A DNA stretch of 64,000 bases from Macrococcoides bohemicum (GTDB lineage: Bacteria > Bacillota > Bacilli > Staphylococcales > Staphylococcaceae): the NCBI RefSeq assembly GCF_003259675.1, contig NZ_PZJG01000001.1:496001-560000 (forward strand). Reading direction: 5' to 3'. The notes beneath the pieces are model-generated. The model worked only from the letters and a program-made list of their open reading frames with translations, searched no databases and was not told where the DNA came from. Positions 28,529-39,106 of this stretch are shown piece after piece; within the stretch, counting starts at the first letter, position 1, and the number at the start of each line of letters is the position of its first letter. The position numbers and the translations under genes were made by a program.

Positions 28529-29689
28529 ATGACAGAAGAATTTAACGAAAACATGATTTTAGAAATTAATGAAGGTGACAAAGTAAAAGGCACTGTTCAA
28601 TCAATTGAAGAGAAACATGTTGTATTGCAATTAGATGGTGCTAAATATGATGGAATTATTCCAATCAGCCAATTATCAAGCTTACGTGTTGAGAACGCGG
28701 AAGATGTTGTTAAAGTTGGCGATGAAATTGAAGCTTATGTGACTAAGATTGAAGATAAAGAAGAAGATGGTCACTACATCTTATCTAAACGTAAATTAGA
28801 TGAATCTGAATCATTTGAAACTTTACAACAAAAATTTGAAAACGGTGAAACTTTAGAAGCTGAAGTTAAAGAAGCTGTTAAAGGTGGATTGGTTGTTGAT
28901 GTTGGCTTACGTGGTTTTATCCCGGCGTCATTAATTTCTACAAGCTATATTGAAGATTTCTCTGATTATGTTGGAAAAGTATTAACTTTAAAAATTGAAG
29001 AGTTAGATCAAGAAAAAAATAGAGTGATCTTGAACCATAAAGTGATTGAAGCTGAAGAAAACAAAGCTTTAAAATCAGAACGTCTGCAACAATTGGAAGT
29101 AGGTGCAGTTGTTGAAGGTGAAGTGCTACGTATGACAAACTTCGGTGCCTTCGTAGATATAGGCGATGTTGATGGATTAGTTCATATTTCTCAAATTACA
29201 CATGACCATATTGATAAAGTAGAAGATGCATTATCAGTAGGTGATAAAGTTAAAGTTAAAATTTTAAGTGTTGATCCTGAAAATGAACGTGTATCATTAT
29301 CTATTAAAGCTGCATTACCTGGACCATTTGAAACAATTGATGAAAAATTCAAAGTTGGAGATGTGGTTGAAGGTGAAGTAATGCGTCTAGCGAACTTCGG
29401 TGCATTTGTTGAGATTGATAAAGGTTTACAAGGACTTGTTCATATTTCTCAAATCAGTCACGATCATATTGGAAATCCAAGTGAAGTATTAGAAGCTGGT
29501 CAAAAAGTAAAAGTTAAAATTTTAGATATTAATAAAGAAGAAAAACGTATCGGTTTATCTATTAAAGCAACTGAAGAACAAACTGAAGACTTTGATACTT
29601 CTTATTTAAATAATCAAACTATAACTGACGAAGACGCACCAACTTTAGGTGATGTTTTCGGAGATAAATTCAAAGGTTTAAATTTATAA
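28529..29689 (+). CDS. rpsA: S1-domain protein, 30S ribosomal protein S1 homologue
   Basis: 386 residues, four S1 RNA-binding repeats (about 14-85, 103-168, 187-257 and 273-343). The last two are near copies, each with VVEGEVxRxxNFGAFVxI and GLVHISQIxHDHI. Firmicute S1 has four repeats against six in E. coli and may be a loosely bound translation factor. Starts after GAGGAGG. Confidence 0.93.
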   Translation: MTEEFNENMILEINEGDKVKGTVQSIEEKHVVLQLDGAKYDGIIPISQLSSLRVENAEDVVKVGDEIEAYVTKIEDKEEDGHYILSKRKLDESESFETLQQKFENGETLEAEVKEAVKGGLVVDVGLRGFIPASLISTSYIEDFSDYVGKVLTLKIEELDQEKNRVILNHKVIEAEENKALKSERLQQLEVGAVVEGEVLRMTNFGAFVDIGDVDGLVHISQITHDHIDKVEDALSVGDKVKVKILSVDPENERVSLSIKAALPGPFETIDEKFKVGDVVEGEVMRLANFGAFVEIDKGLQGLVHISQISHDHIGNPSEVLEAGQKVKVKILDINKEEKRIGLSIKATEEQTEDFDTSYLNNQTITDEDAPTLGDVFGDKFKGLNL

Positions 29690-29701
29690 TATAGTTTTTA
29701 G

Positions 29702-29749
29702 ATGTCGATATGTATACAGATTATACTGTATACATATCGGCATTTTTTA
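29702..29749 (+). terminator. rpsA terminator
   Basis: 18-base arms (29702-29719 with 29726-29743, one mismatch) with a 6-base loop, ending in a run of T. It sits in front of the der promoter. Confidence 0.93.
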
Positions 29750-29756
29750 TATCGAT

Positions 29757-29784
29757 TTGATAAACACACTTTCTATGTTAAAAT
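29757..29784 (+). promoter_or_regulatory. der promoter
   Basis: -35 TTGATA (29757-29762), 16-base spacer, -10 TAAAAT (29779-29784), about 33 bases before the TTG start of der. Confidence 0.5.
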
Positions 29785-29816
29785 AGAACAGATATTATTT
29801 GAGAGGAAGAACAAAA

Positions 29817-31127
29817 TTGACAAAACCAACAATAGCGATTGTAGGCCGAGCGAATGTCGGCAAATCTACAATCTTCAATAGGATTATCGGAGAGCGTGTC
29901 TCAATAGTAGAAGATACGCCGGGGATTACGAGAGATAGAATTTATTCAAGCGGCGAGTGGTTAACACATGAGTTCAATATTATTGATACTGGTGGTATAG
30001 AACTTGGTGACGAACCTTTCCAGGAACAAATTCGTGCGCAAGCTGAGATTGCAATCGATGAAGCAGATGTCATTATTTTCATGGTTAATGGCCGCGATGG
30101 TATTACGATTGAGGATGAATTTGTAGCGAAATTATTATTTAAATCAAGTAAACCAGTGGTACTGGCAGTGAATAAAATTGATAATCCAGAAATGCGTACA
30201 GATATTTATGAGTTTTATTCTTTAGGATTTGGAGAACCTTTCCCGATTTCTGGTTCACACGGTTTAGGTATTGGTGATTTACTGGATGAAGCAAGTAAAC
30301 ATTTTCCTGAACAACCTGAAGAGGAATATGATGATAATGTCATTAAATTCTCTTTAATTGGTCGTCCAAATGTAGGTAAATCTAGTTTAATTAATGCAAT
30401 ATTAGGTGAAGAACGTGTAATCGTGTCACCTATTGCAGGTACAACGCGTGATGCAATTGACACGGTGTATACGTTTGAAGATCAGGAATACGTTATGATT
30501 GATACTGCTGGTATGCGAAAAAAAGGTAAAGTATATGAAACGACTGAACGTTATTCAGTACTGAGAGCATTAAAAGCGATTGAAAGATCAAATGTTGTAT
30601 TGGTAGTGCTTGATGCTGATACAGGTATTATCGAGCAGGATAAGAAAATTGCCGGCTATGCACATGAAGCGGGTAAAGCTGTCGTCATCGTTGTAAATAA
30701 ATGGGATACAGTTGAAAAAGATTCTAAAACGATGAAGAAATTTGAAGACAAAGTAAGAGAGAACTTCCAATTTTTAGATTATGCGCGTATTGCATTCGTT
30801 TCTGCCTTAGAAGGCAAACGATTAAAAACGTTATTCCCGTTCATCAATGAAGCAGGTGAAAATCACCGTAAACGTGTTCAAAGTAGTACTTTGAATGAAG
30901 TTATAACAGATGCTGTTGCAATGAACCCAACGCCAACACATAACGGCAGCCGATTAAATATCTTCTATTCAACACAAGTCGCTATTGAACCACCGACATT
31001 TGTTGTTTTTGTAAATGATGTAGAAATGATGCATTTCTCTTATAAACGATTCCTTGAAAATAGAATAAGAGCAGCATTTGGATTTGAGGGCACACCAGTT
31101 CATATTATTGCCCGTAAACGAAACTAA
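29817..31127 (+). CDS. der: ribosome assembly GTPase Der (EngA)
   Basis: 436 residues, two consecutive GTPase domains and a C-terminal KH-like domain. G1 loops GRANVGKST and [10 protein letters not shown]3 DTGG and DTAG, G4 NKID and NKWD are all present. Needed for 50S subunit maturation. TTG start at 29817 with AGGAAG upstream gives the usual 436-residue length; an upstream in-frame TTG is not needed. Followed by gpsA at 12 bp. Confidence 0.96.
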   Translation: MTKPTIAIVGRANVGKSTIFNRIIGERVSIVEDTPGITRDRIYSSGEWLTHEFNIIDTGGIELGDEPFQEQIRAQAEIAIDEADVIIFMVNGRDGITIEDEFVAKLLFKSSKPVVLAVNKIDNPEMRTDIYEFYSLGFGEPFPISGSHGLGIGDLLDEASKHFPEQPEEEYDDNVIKFSLIGRPNVGKSSLINAILGEERVIVSPIAGTTRDAIDTVYTFEDQEYVMIDTAGMRKKGKVYETTERYSVLRALKAIERSNVVLVVLDADTGIIEQDKKIAGYAHEAGKAVVIVVNKWDTVEKDSKTMKKFEDKVRENFQFLDYARIAFVSALEGKRLKTLFPFINEAGENHRKRVQSSTLNEVITDAVAMNPTPTHNGSRLNIFYSTQVAIEPPTFVVFVNDVEMMHFSYKRFLENRIRAAFGFEGTPVHIIARKRN

Positions 31128-31139
31128 GGGGTGTAATTA

Positions 31140-32138
31140 ATGACAAACGTTTCTGTATTTGGTACCGGAAGCTGGGGAACAGCACTAGCAAATGTTCTCG
31201 CTGATAACGGTCATAATTGTTTGATGTGGGGTAAAACTGAAACAACAATTAGAGCATTAAATGAGCAGCATACGAATCATAAATATTTACCTGAGACTCA
31301 ATTGAATAAAAGTTTAAAAGCTACAACTGAGTTGAAACAAGCAGTGTTACATGCTGAAATATTAATTTTAGCTGTTCCGACAAAAGCGATACGTTCTGTA
31401 ACGGCTCAAATCAATGAAGTAAGTGATGCACCAAAAATAATTATTCATGTTTCCAAAGGTATCGAGCCGTTAACTTTTAAACGTATCTCTGAAATGATTG
31501 AAGAGGAAATGGGTGCTGCGTTATTAAAAGGCGTTGGAGTATTAAGTGGTCCAAGTCATGCAGAGGAAGTTGCTGTTAAACAACCGACGACGGTAGCAGT
31601 TGCATCAAAAGATATATCTGTTGCTCGTATTGCTCAGGATTTATTTATGAATGAATATTTCAGAGTGTATACAAATGATGATTTAATCGGTGTTGAAATC
31701 GGTGGTGCATTGAAAAATATTATTGCATTAGCAGCAGGTATCACAGATGGTTTAGGTTATGGTGATAATGCGAAAGCTGCACTTATGACACGTGGTTTAG
31801 CTGAAATCACAAGACTTGGTACAAGGATGGGGGCTGATCCAATGACATTTTTAGGTTTAGCCGGAATTGGAGATTTAATTGTAACGTGTACATCTGTACA
31901 TTCGCGTAACTGGAAGTGCGGGAACATGCTTGGTAAAGGAGCAACTCTTGATGAGGCTTTAGCTCAGATGGGAATGGTTGTTGAAGGTGTTAGAACTACT
32001 GAAGCAGCTTATGAAATGTCTAAAGCTTTTAATGTTGAAATGCCGATAACTACTGCGCTCTATAAATTATTATTTGAAGGATTAGATGTAAATACTGGTG
32101 TCATGGAACTGATGAGCCGAGAAAAAAAGAATGAATAG
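31140..32138 (+). CDS. gpsA: glycerol-3-phosphate dehydrogenase [NAD(P)+]
   Basis: 332 residues. Supplies sn-glycerol 3-phosphate for phospholipid synthesis. N-terminal [18 protein letters not shown], catalytic lysine in [13 protein letters not shown], and SRNWKCG are typical. Co-transcribed with der. Confidence 0.96.
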   Translation: MTNVSVFGTGSWGTALANVLADNGHNCLMWGKTETTIRALNEQHTNHKYLPETQLNKSLKATTELKQAVLHAEILILAVPTKAIRSVTAQINEVSDAPKIIIHVSKGIEPLTFKRISEMIEEEMGAALLKGVGVLSGPSHAEEVAVKQPTTVAVASKDISVARIAQDLFMNEYFRVYTNDDLIGVEIGGALKNIIALAAGITDGLGYGDNAKAALMTRGLAEITRLGTRMGADPMTFLGLAGIGDLIVTCTSVHSRNWKCGNMLGKGATLDEALAQMGMVVEGVRTTEAAYEMSKAFNVEMPITTALYKLLFEGLDVNTGVMELMSREKKNE

Positions 32139-32147
32139 AGGGAAATT

Positions 32148-32354
32148 ATGTTCAATATATCTAAAATGGACTTAATGTGGGTTTCTTTTTATTCATTAGG
32201 TCTTATGTTACTTGCTATGATGTTAATTTACGTAGCGCGTTTTAAAGTAAAAAATAAAATTTTAAATGTAATTGTTACAGGTTTAGCTTATATAGCACTT
32301 ATTTTAAGTGCATTACTCATGTTTGTAGTGTTAGGTGGGTCGAGTCATGGGTAA
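32148..32354 (+). CDS. small membrane protein, DUF2768 (YphE-like)
   Basis: 68 residues with two membrane helices (about 8-28 and 38-62) and a basic loop between. The same small gene lies between gpsA and the lipoprotein gene in Bacillus. Its stop overlaps the next gene by 8 bases. Function unknown. Confidence 0.75.
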   Translation: MFNISKMDLMWVSFYSLGLMLLAMMLIYVARFKVKNKILNVIVTGLAYIALILSALLMFVVLGGSSHG

Positions 32355-33060
32355 AAGAATTTTTGGATTACTGGTTGCAGTATCATTTATCTTATCAGGC
32401 TGTATGTATCCGAAAGAGGAACTCGCTCAAAATCAAGTGGCGCCTGTTGATCAGTTAAAAATGGTTCAAAGTGCTGTCGATAGCTATCAAAAAGATAGCG
32501 GTGGTTTATTACCAATTAAAGAAAGAGATATGTCCTATGAAATTTACTTGAAACATCCTGTTGACTTTGAAAAATTAAAACCAAAATATTTATCTCAGTT
32601 ACCAGGTAGTTCATTTGAAATGGGTGGGTACTATCAGTATGTTTTGATGGATGTTGAAAAAAATCCTACTGTTAAATTAATCGACTTAAGAACTTCTGAA
32701 ACTTTGAAAAATTTAAGAATACGACTTGAGACAAAATCTGATACGCTCGCTTTAGGTAAAAAAATTGGACCGAACCTTTATAAGATTGACTATAAAAAAT
32801 ATGGTCTGAACAAGTATCCAACAGTAAAAAGTCCATATAGTGATGAAAGTTTACCGATTTATATTAATGGTGGAAATGAGTTTAAAATTGATTATGCAAT
32901 TGACCTTGGCAAAAAGATTAATGAAAAAAATCTTAAGTTAGAAAAAGGTACTGATATCAGATACATTCTTTACAAGGATTCTCCAGTATTACCAGCATAT
33001 TCTGTTCCTTATACAATAAATGAGAAAAATGAGCCAATTTTCAGAACAGTTGAGCATTAA
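32347..33060 (+). CDS. putative lipoprotein (YphF-like)
   Basis: 237 residues. Signal peptide of about 18 residues ending in the lipobox LSGC (cysteine at residue 19), so lipid-anchored on the outer face of the membrane. The mature part has no recognised catalytic motif. ATG at 32347 with a GGTGGG-type RBS inside the preceding gene. It follows gpsA and the DUF2768 gene, as in Bacillus. Confidence 0.78.
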   Translation: MGKRIFGLLVAVSFILSGCMYPKEELAQNQVAPVDQLKMVQSAVDSYQKDSGGLLPIKERDMSYEIYLKHPVDFEKLKPKYLSQLPGSSFEMGGYYQYVLMDVEKNPTVKLIDLRTSETLKNLRIRLETKSDTLALGKKIGPNLYKIDYKKYGLNKYPTVKSPYSDESLPIYINGGNEFKIDYAIDLGKKINEKNLKLEKGTDIRYILYKDSPVLPAYSVPYTINEKNEPIFRTVEH

Positions 33061-33061
33061 A

Positions 33062-33159
33062 ATGAAAAATTTATTTATTTTTTTGTATTAATCGTTGCAG
33101 TGACAACGTTTATTATGTTAAAGTCATTACAGAATGATACTTACGTATCATTTACATAA
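33062..33159 (+). pseudogene. possible micro-membrane-protein gene with a T-run frameshift
   Basis: An ATG two bases after the lipoprotein gene opens a frame (KNLFIFLY) that stops after 9 codons. If a run of seven T had eight, it would read on through LIVAVTTFIMLKSL to a 32-residue single-helix peptide ending at 33159. It could be a decayed gene, a slippage-dependent gene, a sequencing error or chance. Confidence 0.3.
33133..33152 (+). other. hairpin in the hup leader
   Basis: AATGATAC (33133-33140) and GTATCATT (33145-33152) form a perfect 8-bp stem with a TTAC loop, about 30 bases before the hup start. No T-run, so not a terminator; possibly regulatory or chance. Confidence 0.35.
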
Positions 33160-33180
33160 CCTTTGGGGAGGTGAATTGAC

Positions 33181-33453
33181 GTGAATAAAACAGACTTAAT
33201 CAATGCGGTTTCAGAAAGTGCTAACTTAACTAAAAAAGAAGCAGGTTTAGCTGTTGATGCTGTTTTTGAATCAATTCAAAAATCATTATCAAATGGTGAG
33301 AAAGTACAATTAATCGGTTTTGGTAACTTTGAAGTTCGTGAACGTGCTGCTCGTAAGGGCCGTAACCCACAAACTGGTAAAGAAATCGATATTCCAGCTA
33401 GCAAAGTCCCAGCATTTAAAGCTGGTAAAGCATTAAAAGACGCAGTTAAATAA
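33181..33453 (+). CDS. hup: DNA-binding protein HU
   Basis: 90 residues, histone-like dimeric nucleoid protein. The beta-arm signature [21 protein letters not shown] and the N-terminal [12 protein letters not shown] are typical. GTG start at 33181 after a strong GGGGAGGTG. Monocistronic with its own terminator. Confidence 0.97.
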   Translation: MNKTDLINAVSESANLTKKEAGLAVDAVFESIQKSLSNGEKVQLIGFGNFEVRERAARKGRNPQTGKEIDIPASKVPAFKAGKALKDAVK

Positions 33454-33462
33454 TTGTGTTAT

Positions 33463-33492
33463 AAAAAGCCCTATTAGGGCTTTTTATTTTTG
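33463..33492 (+). terminator. hup terminator
   Basis: 10-bp stem AAAAAGCCCT / AGGGCTTTTT (33463-33472 with 33476-33485), 3-base loop, T-tract. Confidence 0.9.
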
Positions 33493-33571
33493 TCATAATC
33501 AGTTTAATCTTGTTTAAATTTTCAAATATTAAGTTATAATAGAAAAAGAATAAGCGATAGAGGTATAGAAG

Positions 33572-33967
33572 ATGAGTTATTATGAAAGATTTCTAAATGA
33601 TATTGACGAATTAAAGAAACGATATCCTTTTTTTGAAATGATTCCAGTTAATCCGGAAATATTAACACAGACGACAATGCTAGATGTTGATGATCAGACG
33701 AAATGTGCAATACTTGCGATTGACACAAGTATGCGTATGCAGGATTTGGTGGACGATAGCAATAAAGATAGATATGTGCTGTCAACTGATTTATTAAGCG
33801 CTTTGTTCTATCGTTATTTAGCATCTCCTTTTCAACAATATCATTATCAGATACTTACTGACTGTGTCGCAAAACAGAATGAACTTAAGCAACAATTTTC
33901 TTATTCAAATGATCCTGCATTGAAAGAACAAATTGATAATATTTTTGTAATGCCTTTTATGGCTTAA
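33572..33967 (+). CDS. hepS: heptaprenyl diphosphate synthase component I
   Basis: 131 residues, helical small subunit of the two-component heptaprenyl diphosphate synthase that makes the menaquinone side chain. It lacks the DDxxD motifs, which are on HepT. Identified mainly by the conserved order hup-hepS-menG-hepT-ndk, with support from the LSALFYRYLA segment. It is shorter than the Bacillus protein, as is usual for staphylococci. Confidence 0.8.
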   Translation: MSYYERFLNDIDELKKRYPFFEMIPVNPEILTQTTMLDVDDQTKCAILAIDTSMRMQDLVDDSNKDRYVLSTDLLSALFYRYLASPFQQYHYQILTDCVAKQNELKQQFSYSNDPALKEQIDNIFVMPFMA

Positions 33968-33995
33968 CTATACATAGATGAAAGTGGTGGCTTAA

Positions 33996-34715
33996 ATGTC
34001 AAAACCAATGACAAGCGAAGAAAAAACTGAAATGGTACATAACGTCTTTCAAAACGTTTCAACAAAATACGATAAATTAAATGACATTATTAGTTTTAAT
34101 CAACATAAAGCGTGGCGTAAATATACGATGAAGCAAATGAAAGTAAAAAAGGGTTCAAAAGCTTTAGATGTTTGTTGTGGTACAGGTGACTGGACAATTC
34201 AGATGGCTAATGCGGTAGGAACAGGCGGTCACGTTACCGGACTTGATTTTAGTGAGAACATGCTCGAAGTAGCAAAGACGAAAGTAAAGCGTTATGACAA
34301 CATTGAACTGATTCATGGAAATGCCATGGATATGCCTTTTGAAGATAATCTATTTGATTATGTAACAATTGGATTCGGATTAAGAAACTTGCCGGACTTT
34401 GAGAAGGGTTTAGCTGAAATTTATCGTGTATTAAAACCAGGTGGCATGATTGTCGTTTTAGAAACAAGTCATCCGACCATGCCTGTTTTTAAAGAAGGAT
34501 ATACATTGTATTTCAAATACGTTATGCCATTATTCGGAAAAGTATTTGCAAAATCAATGAAAGAATACAGCTGGTTACAACAATCAGCTTTTGACTTCCC
34601 TGATAAATATACATTAGCAAAATTAATGGCATGTGTGGGTTTCACCCATATTAAATTTAAAGGATTTACCGGTGGCGTTAGTGCTATGCATAAAGCTTAC
34701 AAACCTAAGAAATAA
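33996..34715 (+). CDS. menG: demethylmenaquinone methyltransferase
   Basis: 239 residues. SAM-dependent C-methylation, last step of menaquinone synthesis. Conserved [17 protein letters not shown], motif [12 protein letters not shown], and GFGLRNLPD. Its quinone feeds the QcrABC complex encoded further on. Confidence 0.95.
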   Translation: MSKPMTSEEKTEMVHNVFQNVSTKYDKLNDIISFNQHKAWRKYTMKQMKVKKGSKALDVCCGTGDWTIQMANAVGTGGHVTGLDFSENMLEVAKTKVKRYDNIELIHGNAMDMPFEDNLFDYVTIGFGLRNLPDFEKGLAEIYRVLKPGGMIVVLETSHPTMPVFKEGYTLYFKYVMPLFGKVFAKSMKEYSWLQQSAFDFPDKYTLAKLMACVGFTHIKFKGFTGGVSAMHKAYKPKK

Positions 34716-34718
34716 TAA

Positions 34719-35708
<990 letters not shown>

Positions 35709-35711
35709 GAA

Positions 35712-35740
35712 TTGAAAGAAATCGCTTACAATGATAAAAT
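35712..35740 (+). promoter_or_regulatory. ndk promoter
   Basis: -35 TTGAAA (35712-35717), 17-base spacer, -10 TAAAAT (35735-35740), about 40 bases before ndk. Confidence 0.6.
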
Positions 35741-35780
35741 ATTCTAGGCTACACAAAAAACAATGAGGTAGGGATAAATA

Positions 35781-36227
35781 ATGGAAAAAACTTTCTTAAT
35801 GATTAAACCTGATGGCGTAGGACGAGGACTTGTAGGAGAAATCGTAAAACGCATCGAAAACAAAGGGATTAAAATTGTAGGTGCTAAATTAATGACAGTG
35901 TCTGAAGATTTAGCCAAGACACATTACGGAGAACATAGTGAAAAACCTTTCTTCGGAGAATTAGTTGATTTCATTACTTCTGGACCAGTTTTTGCAATGG
36001 TATTAGAAGGGGAGAATGTAGTGGAAATTGGACGTACATTAGTTGGTAAAACTAATCCTGCTGAAAGTGCACCAGGAACAATTCGCGGCGACTATGGTAT
36101 GACAGTTGGTAAAAATATTATTCACGGTTCTGATTCAGTAGCATCAGCAGAAAAAGAAATCGCATTATGGTTCAAAGAAGAAGAAATTATAGATTACAAC
36201 TTAGTAACAGCTACTTGGGTGTACTAA
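35781..36227 (+). CDS. ndk: nucleoside diphosphate kinase
   Basis: 148 residues. Balances NTP/dNTP pools through a phosphohistidine. Active-site histidine in NIIHGSDS (about 117) and the N-terminal [13 protein letters not shown] are normal. The last codons (VTATWVY) lie in the island attachment core, and the gene is kept intact by the attL copy. Its original terminator now lies 15 kb away at 51280-51312. Confidence 0.97.
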   Translation: MEKTFLMIKPDGVGRGLVGEIVKRIENKGIKIVGAKLMTVSEDLAKTHYGEHSEKPFFGELVDFITSGPVFAMVLEGENVVEIGRTLVGKTNPAESAPGTIRGDYGMTVGKNIIHGSDSVASAEKEIALWFKEEEIIDYNLVTATWVY

Positions 36228-36230
36228 TTA
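36203..36230 (+). repeat. attL core, direct repeat with attR
   Basis: 28 bases covering the last eight codons of ndk recur at 51245-51272 with a single A/G difference (36213 versus 51255). This defines the left boundary of the island. The shared segment includes CTTGGGTGTACTAATTA. Confidence 0.9.
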
Positions 36231-36251
36231 TAATTTAGTTAATAAAATATT

Positions 36252-36290
36252 GTGGTTATAGGCTTTTTGAAAACCTATAACTACTTTTTT
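36252..36290 (+). terminator. island-borne terminator just inside attL
   Basis: Stem GTGGTTATAGG (36252-36262) with CCTATAACTAC (36274-36284), one G/T pair, followed by six T. It lies 25 bases after the ndk stop, so it replaces the native ndk terminator. Confidence 0.8.
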
Positions 36291-36305
36291 AAAATTTTTG
36301 ATTAA

Positions 36306-36326
36306 AAAAAGGGCAGAAAAAGGGCA
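36306..36326 (+). repeat. left arm-type repeat (two AAAAAGGGCAG units)
   Basis: Two tandem AAAAAGGGCA(G) units with an 11-base period. The identical 21-base stretch recurs in the same orientation at 51110-51130 near attR. The position and pairing suggest binding sites for the N-terminal arm-binding domain of the integrase. Confidence 0.65.
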
Positions 36327-36372
36327 AAGTTTTTAAAAAGTAACTAATCTGTCTTAAAAAAGGAGAAATTTT

Positions 36373-37968
36373 TTGAAGAAATTTAATATGAAAGAGATAT
36401 TTAAAATATCATATAAACAATCTGATTATTTAAAGACATTAGATAATGAAGATAAGAAAAAATTTAAAAAGCTACCTGAAGATGATAAAAATAGAATTGT
36501 ATATGAATGGTTAGTAGAAACAGGTCAATGGGATAAAGAAAAAGTTAATGATAATCAAAATCGAAATGCTGAAATTAAAACTAATATTAATAATAATTCT
36601 ATAACTGAGCCTAAAAAGAGTGGTTTATATACTTTTATTAGTATTGTTATAGTAATTTCTAGCTTATTAACGTTTGCTGAACCTACGTTCGCATTACTTA
36701 CTTTAATATTAGTTATCATGTTACTTGTTAAATTTATAGGTGTTTCAAAGAAAGATGTTGAATATATACCTGATCTATATGATGTCAAACATAGTATTTA
36801 CAATAGACAAGAAGAAAACAAAGTATTACAAACGGATAATGAAACTTTAGAAGAAAAAATACATAGCAATAAAAATATCTTAATTAAAATAGAAAAAGAT
36901 ATTGAGAACAAAAAGCATATTCTAAACGAAATTACTGAGCAAATTAAACCGAAACTTGAAGATTATAATTTTAATCTCTTATACCCTATTAATATGTTTG
37001 ATGACATGTCATCATATGATATTAAAAACGAAATTAATGATTTGAATATGCAAGAAAAAAGAACATCTAATGTTAATGAAATAATTAATAATACTGACAT
37101 TGATAATAAGAAACATGCTAAAAATCAATTAAAACAAATTATTACTTTGTTTAATGTCGAATGTGAGTTCTTATTTAATAAATTGACTTCAAATAATTTT
37201 GATACTACTTATAACAGGATTATTAAGAACTTTGAACAATTAAATAAGCTATTTGAAACAGATGGTGTTCATTTAGAAGATAGCTTTTTGCAAATTAAAT
37301 TAAAAAAATTAGAACTATTTCACAGGTTACAAATAAAACTTCAAGAAGAGGCTGAAATTAGAAAAGAAGAAAGACTTAGAATAGCAGAAGAACAAAAAGC
37401 TGAAAGAGAACTCGAAAAGAAGAAGAATGAGATTGCTAAAGAGCAAAAACAATTTAATCAAGAGATTAGTAAATTAATGAAATACTTAGCTTCATCAAGT
37501 GACGAGGTACAAAAACAATTATATGTTGATAAAATTAACGAGTTAAATGGTAAAGTTGAGCAATTAGAAGAAGATAAAAAAGATGTAGAAAACCGTTTAT
37601 TAAATACTCGTGCAGGTTATGTATATGTTATTTCTAATATTGGTTCGTTTGGTGAAAAGGTGCTTAAAATAGGTGTTACTAGACGTTTAGAACCTATGGA
37701 TAGAATAAAAGAATTAGGTGATGCATCTGTACCATTTGAATTTGATGTTCATGCTTTAATATTTTCTGAAGATGCACCAAGACTTGAGAATATATTACAT
37801 AATCATTTTAGAGATAGAGAAGTAAACAAAGTAAATCATAGAAAAGAGTTCTTTAATGTTGATTTAGAAGAAGTTGAACAGGTTGTTAAAGAAAATCATA
37901 ACAATACAGTTAAATTTAATAAAGAGCCAATAGCACAACAGTATAGGGAATCTATGAGATATAAATAG
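36373..37968 (+). CDS. membrane-anchored DUF4041 / GIY-YIG (T5orf172) nuclease, candidate anti-phage protein
   Basis: 531 residues. After a soluble N-terminus come two membrane helices (about 84-101 and 104-123), long coiled-coil and DUF4041-like sequence (about 135-410), and a C-terminal GIY-YIG-type domain (about 413-500) with GYVYVISN, LKIGVTRR, a histidine in FDVHAL and the late glutamate/asparagine in RLENILHNHF. This layout is that of the E. coli anti-phage protein SNIPE, which cuts phage DNA as it enters at the membrane. TTG start at 36373 with AAGGAG 7 bases upstream. It lies alone between attL and the integrase, the usual cargo site. Its role here is inferred. Confidence 0.75.
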   Translation: MKKFNMKEIFKISYKQSDYLKTLDNEDKKKFKKLPEDDKNRIVYEWLVETGQWDKEKVNDNQNRNAEIKTNINNNSITEPKKSGLYTFISIVIVISSLLTFAEPTFALLTLILVIMLLVKFIGVSKKDVEYIPDLYDVKHSIYNRQEENKVLQTDNETLEEKIHSNKNILIKIEKDIENKKHILNEITEQIKPKLEDYNFNLLYPINMFDDMSSYDIKNEINDLNMQEKRTSNVNEIINNTDIDNKKHAKNQLKQIITLFNVECEFLFNKLTSNNFDTTYNRIIKNFEQLNKLFETDGVHLEDSFLQIKLKKLELFHRLQIKLQEEAEIRKEERLRIAEEQKAERELEKKKNEIAKEQKQFNQEISKLMKYLASSSDEVQKQLYVDKINELNGKVEQLEEDKKDVENRLLNTRAGYVYVISNIGSFGEKVLKIGVTRRLEPMDRIKELGDASVPFEFDVHALIFSEDAPRLENILHNHFRDREVNKVNHRKEFFNVDLEEVEQVVKENHNNTVKFNKEPIAQQYRESMRYK

Positions 37969-38038
37969 TCAATTGCAAACAAATTTAAAGATACATACGT
38001 AAAAAAGCTTACAAAAGTAAGCTGTAGGAGATGAAGAA

Positions 38039-38233
38039 ATGACATTTAATTTTAATAAAGGGCAAAATAATAGTTCTAATAAAAAAAATTCAAATAATGG
38101 ACAACGACCTATTAATGAAGATATAGAAAAGCGTTATGACCCGAATTCTGACTATAAAAATTATAGGAATGGCTCTCATGAAAGAAAACCACCTACTGCA
38201 CAAGAAGAAAGTTATTACTTTAATGAGGATTAA
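38039..38233 (+). CDS. small hydrophilic protein of unknown function
   Basis: 64 residues, rich in Asn, Lys and Ser in the first third, acidic at the end; no membrane helix or known domain. A good RBS (AGGAGATGAAG) and 70-bp spacing from the nuclease gene suggest co-transcription. The end (RKPPTAQEESYYFNED) loosely recalls the KPPDkTFK tails of the two micro-proteins at 45574 and 45760. Confidence 0.6.
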   Translation: MTFNFNKGQNNSSNKKNSNNGQRPINEDIEKRYDPNSDYKNYRNGSHERKPPTAQEESYYFNED

Positions 38234-38238
38234 AGATT

Positions 38239-38862
38239 TTATATCTGCTTTTTTAATTTTAGAATTTCGATTATATAATTTTGCTCGGAGTTAATATATT
38301 TTAATTTTTCTGTAATATCATCTTTAAATTTATCCTCATTTATTGAATTTTTACATGGTTTAACAGTTAAATTAAGTTGATCTTGATTTGTAATTTCAAA
38401 ATTAATTAACCATCCTTTTGTTTTGAGTTTGTTATTTTCATAATCATATAGTTCGATGAATATTAAGTGTGATTCATCTTCAAATAATTTTTCTATAACT
38501 GATAAAGAGTTCTTTTTCGTTAAATTTCTACTTTTTCGATATTTGTTTATATTTGATGAATATAATCTAAAAAGAGCTGGTAAAATTAAAATACTTATGA
38601 GAAAAATAATTGCTAAAGTTTGAAATAACGTTAGAAGTATATAAATTAAATCGAAATTTTTAATTAAGTTGTTTAATTTATACTCTTGCATATTCCAACC
38701 ATAAAATAATAAAAAAATTATTAATGACAGAATAGAGAGAGCAGAAAGTGTACATTTTTTCATAAATTCATCTTGATTACCAATATTTGAGGTTTCTCTA
38801 AGATAAATATATGTCAATAAACCTGGCACACCAGATGTAATAAGAAAGATAATAAACGACAT
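38239..38862 (-). CDS. membrane protein of unknown function, possibly DUF6338
   Basis: 207 residues. Three predicted membrane helices: about 1-20 (FIIFLITSGVPGLLTYIYL), 35-55 and 72-100. The remaining half is soluble, ending in a Lys/Ile-rich tail. The VPGxxxY start and layout recall DUF6338 proteins, but I am not sure. ATG at 38862 has AAGGA upstream. It converges on the 64-residue gene, five bases apart. Its position among attL cargo makes a defence or exclusion role possible, unproven. Confidence 0.6.
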   Translation of the reverse strand: MSFIIFLITSGVPGLLTYIYLRETSNIGNQDEFMKKCTLSALSILSLIIFLLFYGWNMQEYKLNNLIKNFDLIYILLTLFQTLAIIFLISILILPALFRLYSSNINKYRKSRNLTKKNSLSVIEKLFEDESHLIFIELYDYENNKLKTKGWLINFEITNQDQLNLTVKPCKNSINEDKFKDDITEKLKYINSEQNYIIEILKLKKQI

Positions 38863-39070
38863 CAAAAACACATCCTTAAATTTTAATACTTTATATTTAT
38901 TTAAAATTATACCAGAACGTACGTTCCGTTAAAAGTGTAAGTAATTTGGAATTAACAATAAATAAGATAACTTGTGTAAAACCTATTTTAAATTTATTTA
39001 TAGTAATACCACTATATATTATGTATATCGTGATTATATGATCTAGACTAAGAAACTCTTAGACCAGATA

Positions 39071-39106
39071 AAAGCTGAAACGTATAATATACGTTTTAGC
39101 TTTATT
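39071..39106. terminator. near-palindromic hairpin, possible terminator
   Basis: AAAGCTGAAACGTATA (39071-39086) pairs with 39088-39103 with one G-T pair and a 1-base centre, followed by TATTTT. Without a gene upstream its role as terminator is unclear. Confidence 0.45.

Noticed and set aside
36203..36230. tRNA gene as the attachment site
   Set aside because: No tRNA is present; the repeat is the ndk 3' coding end.
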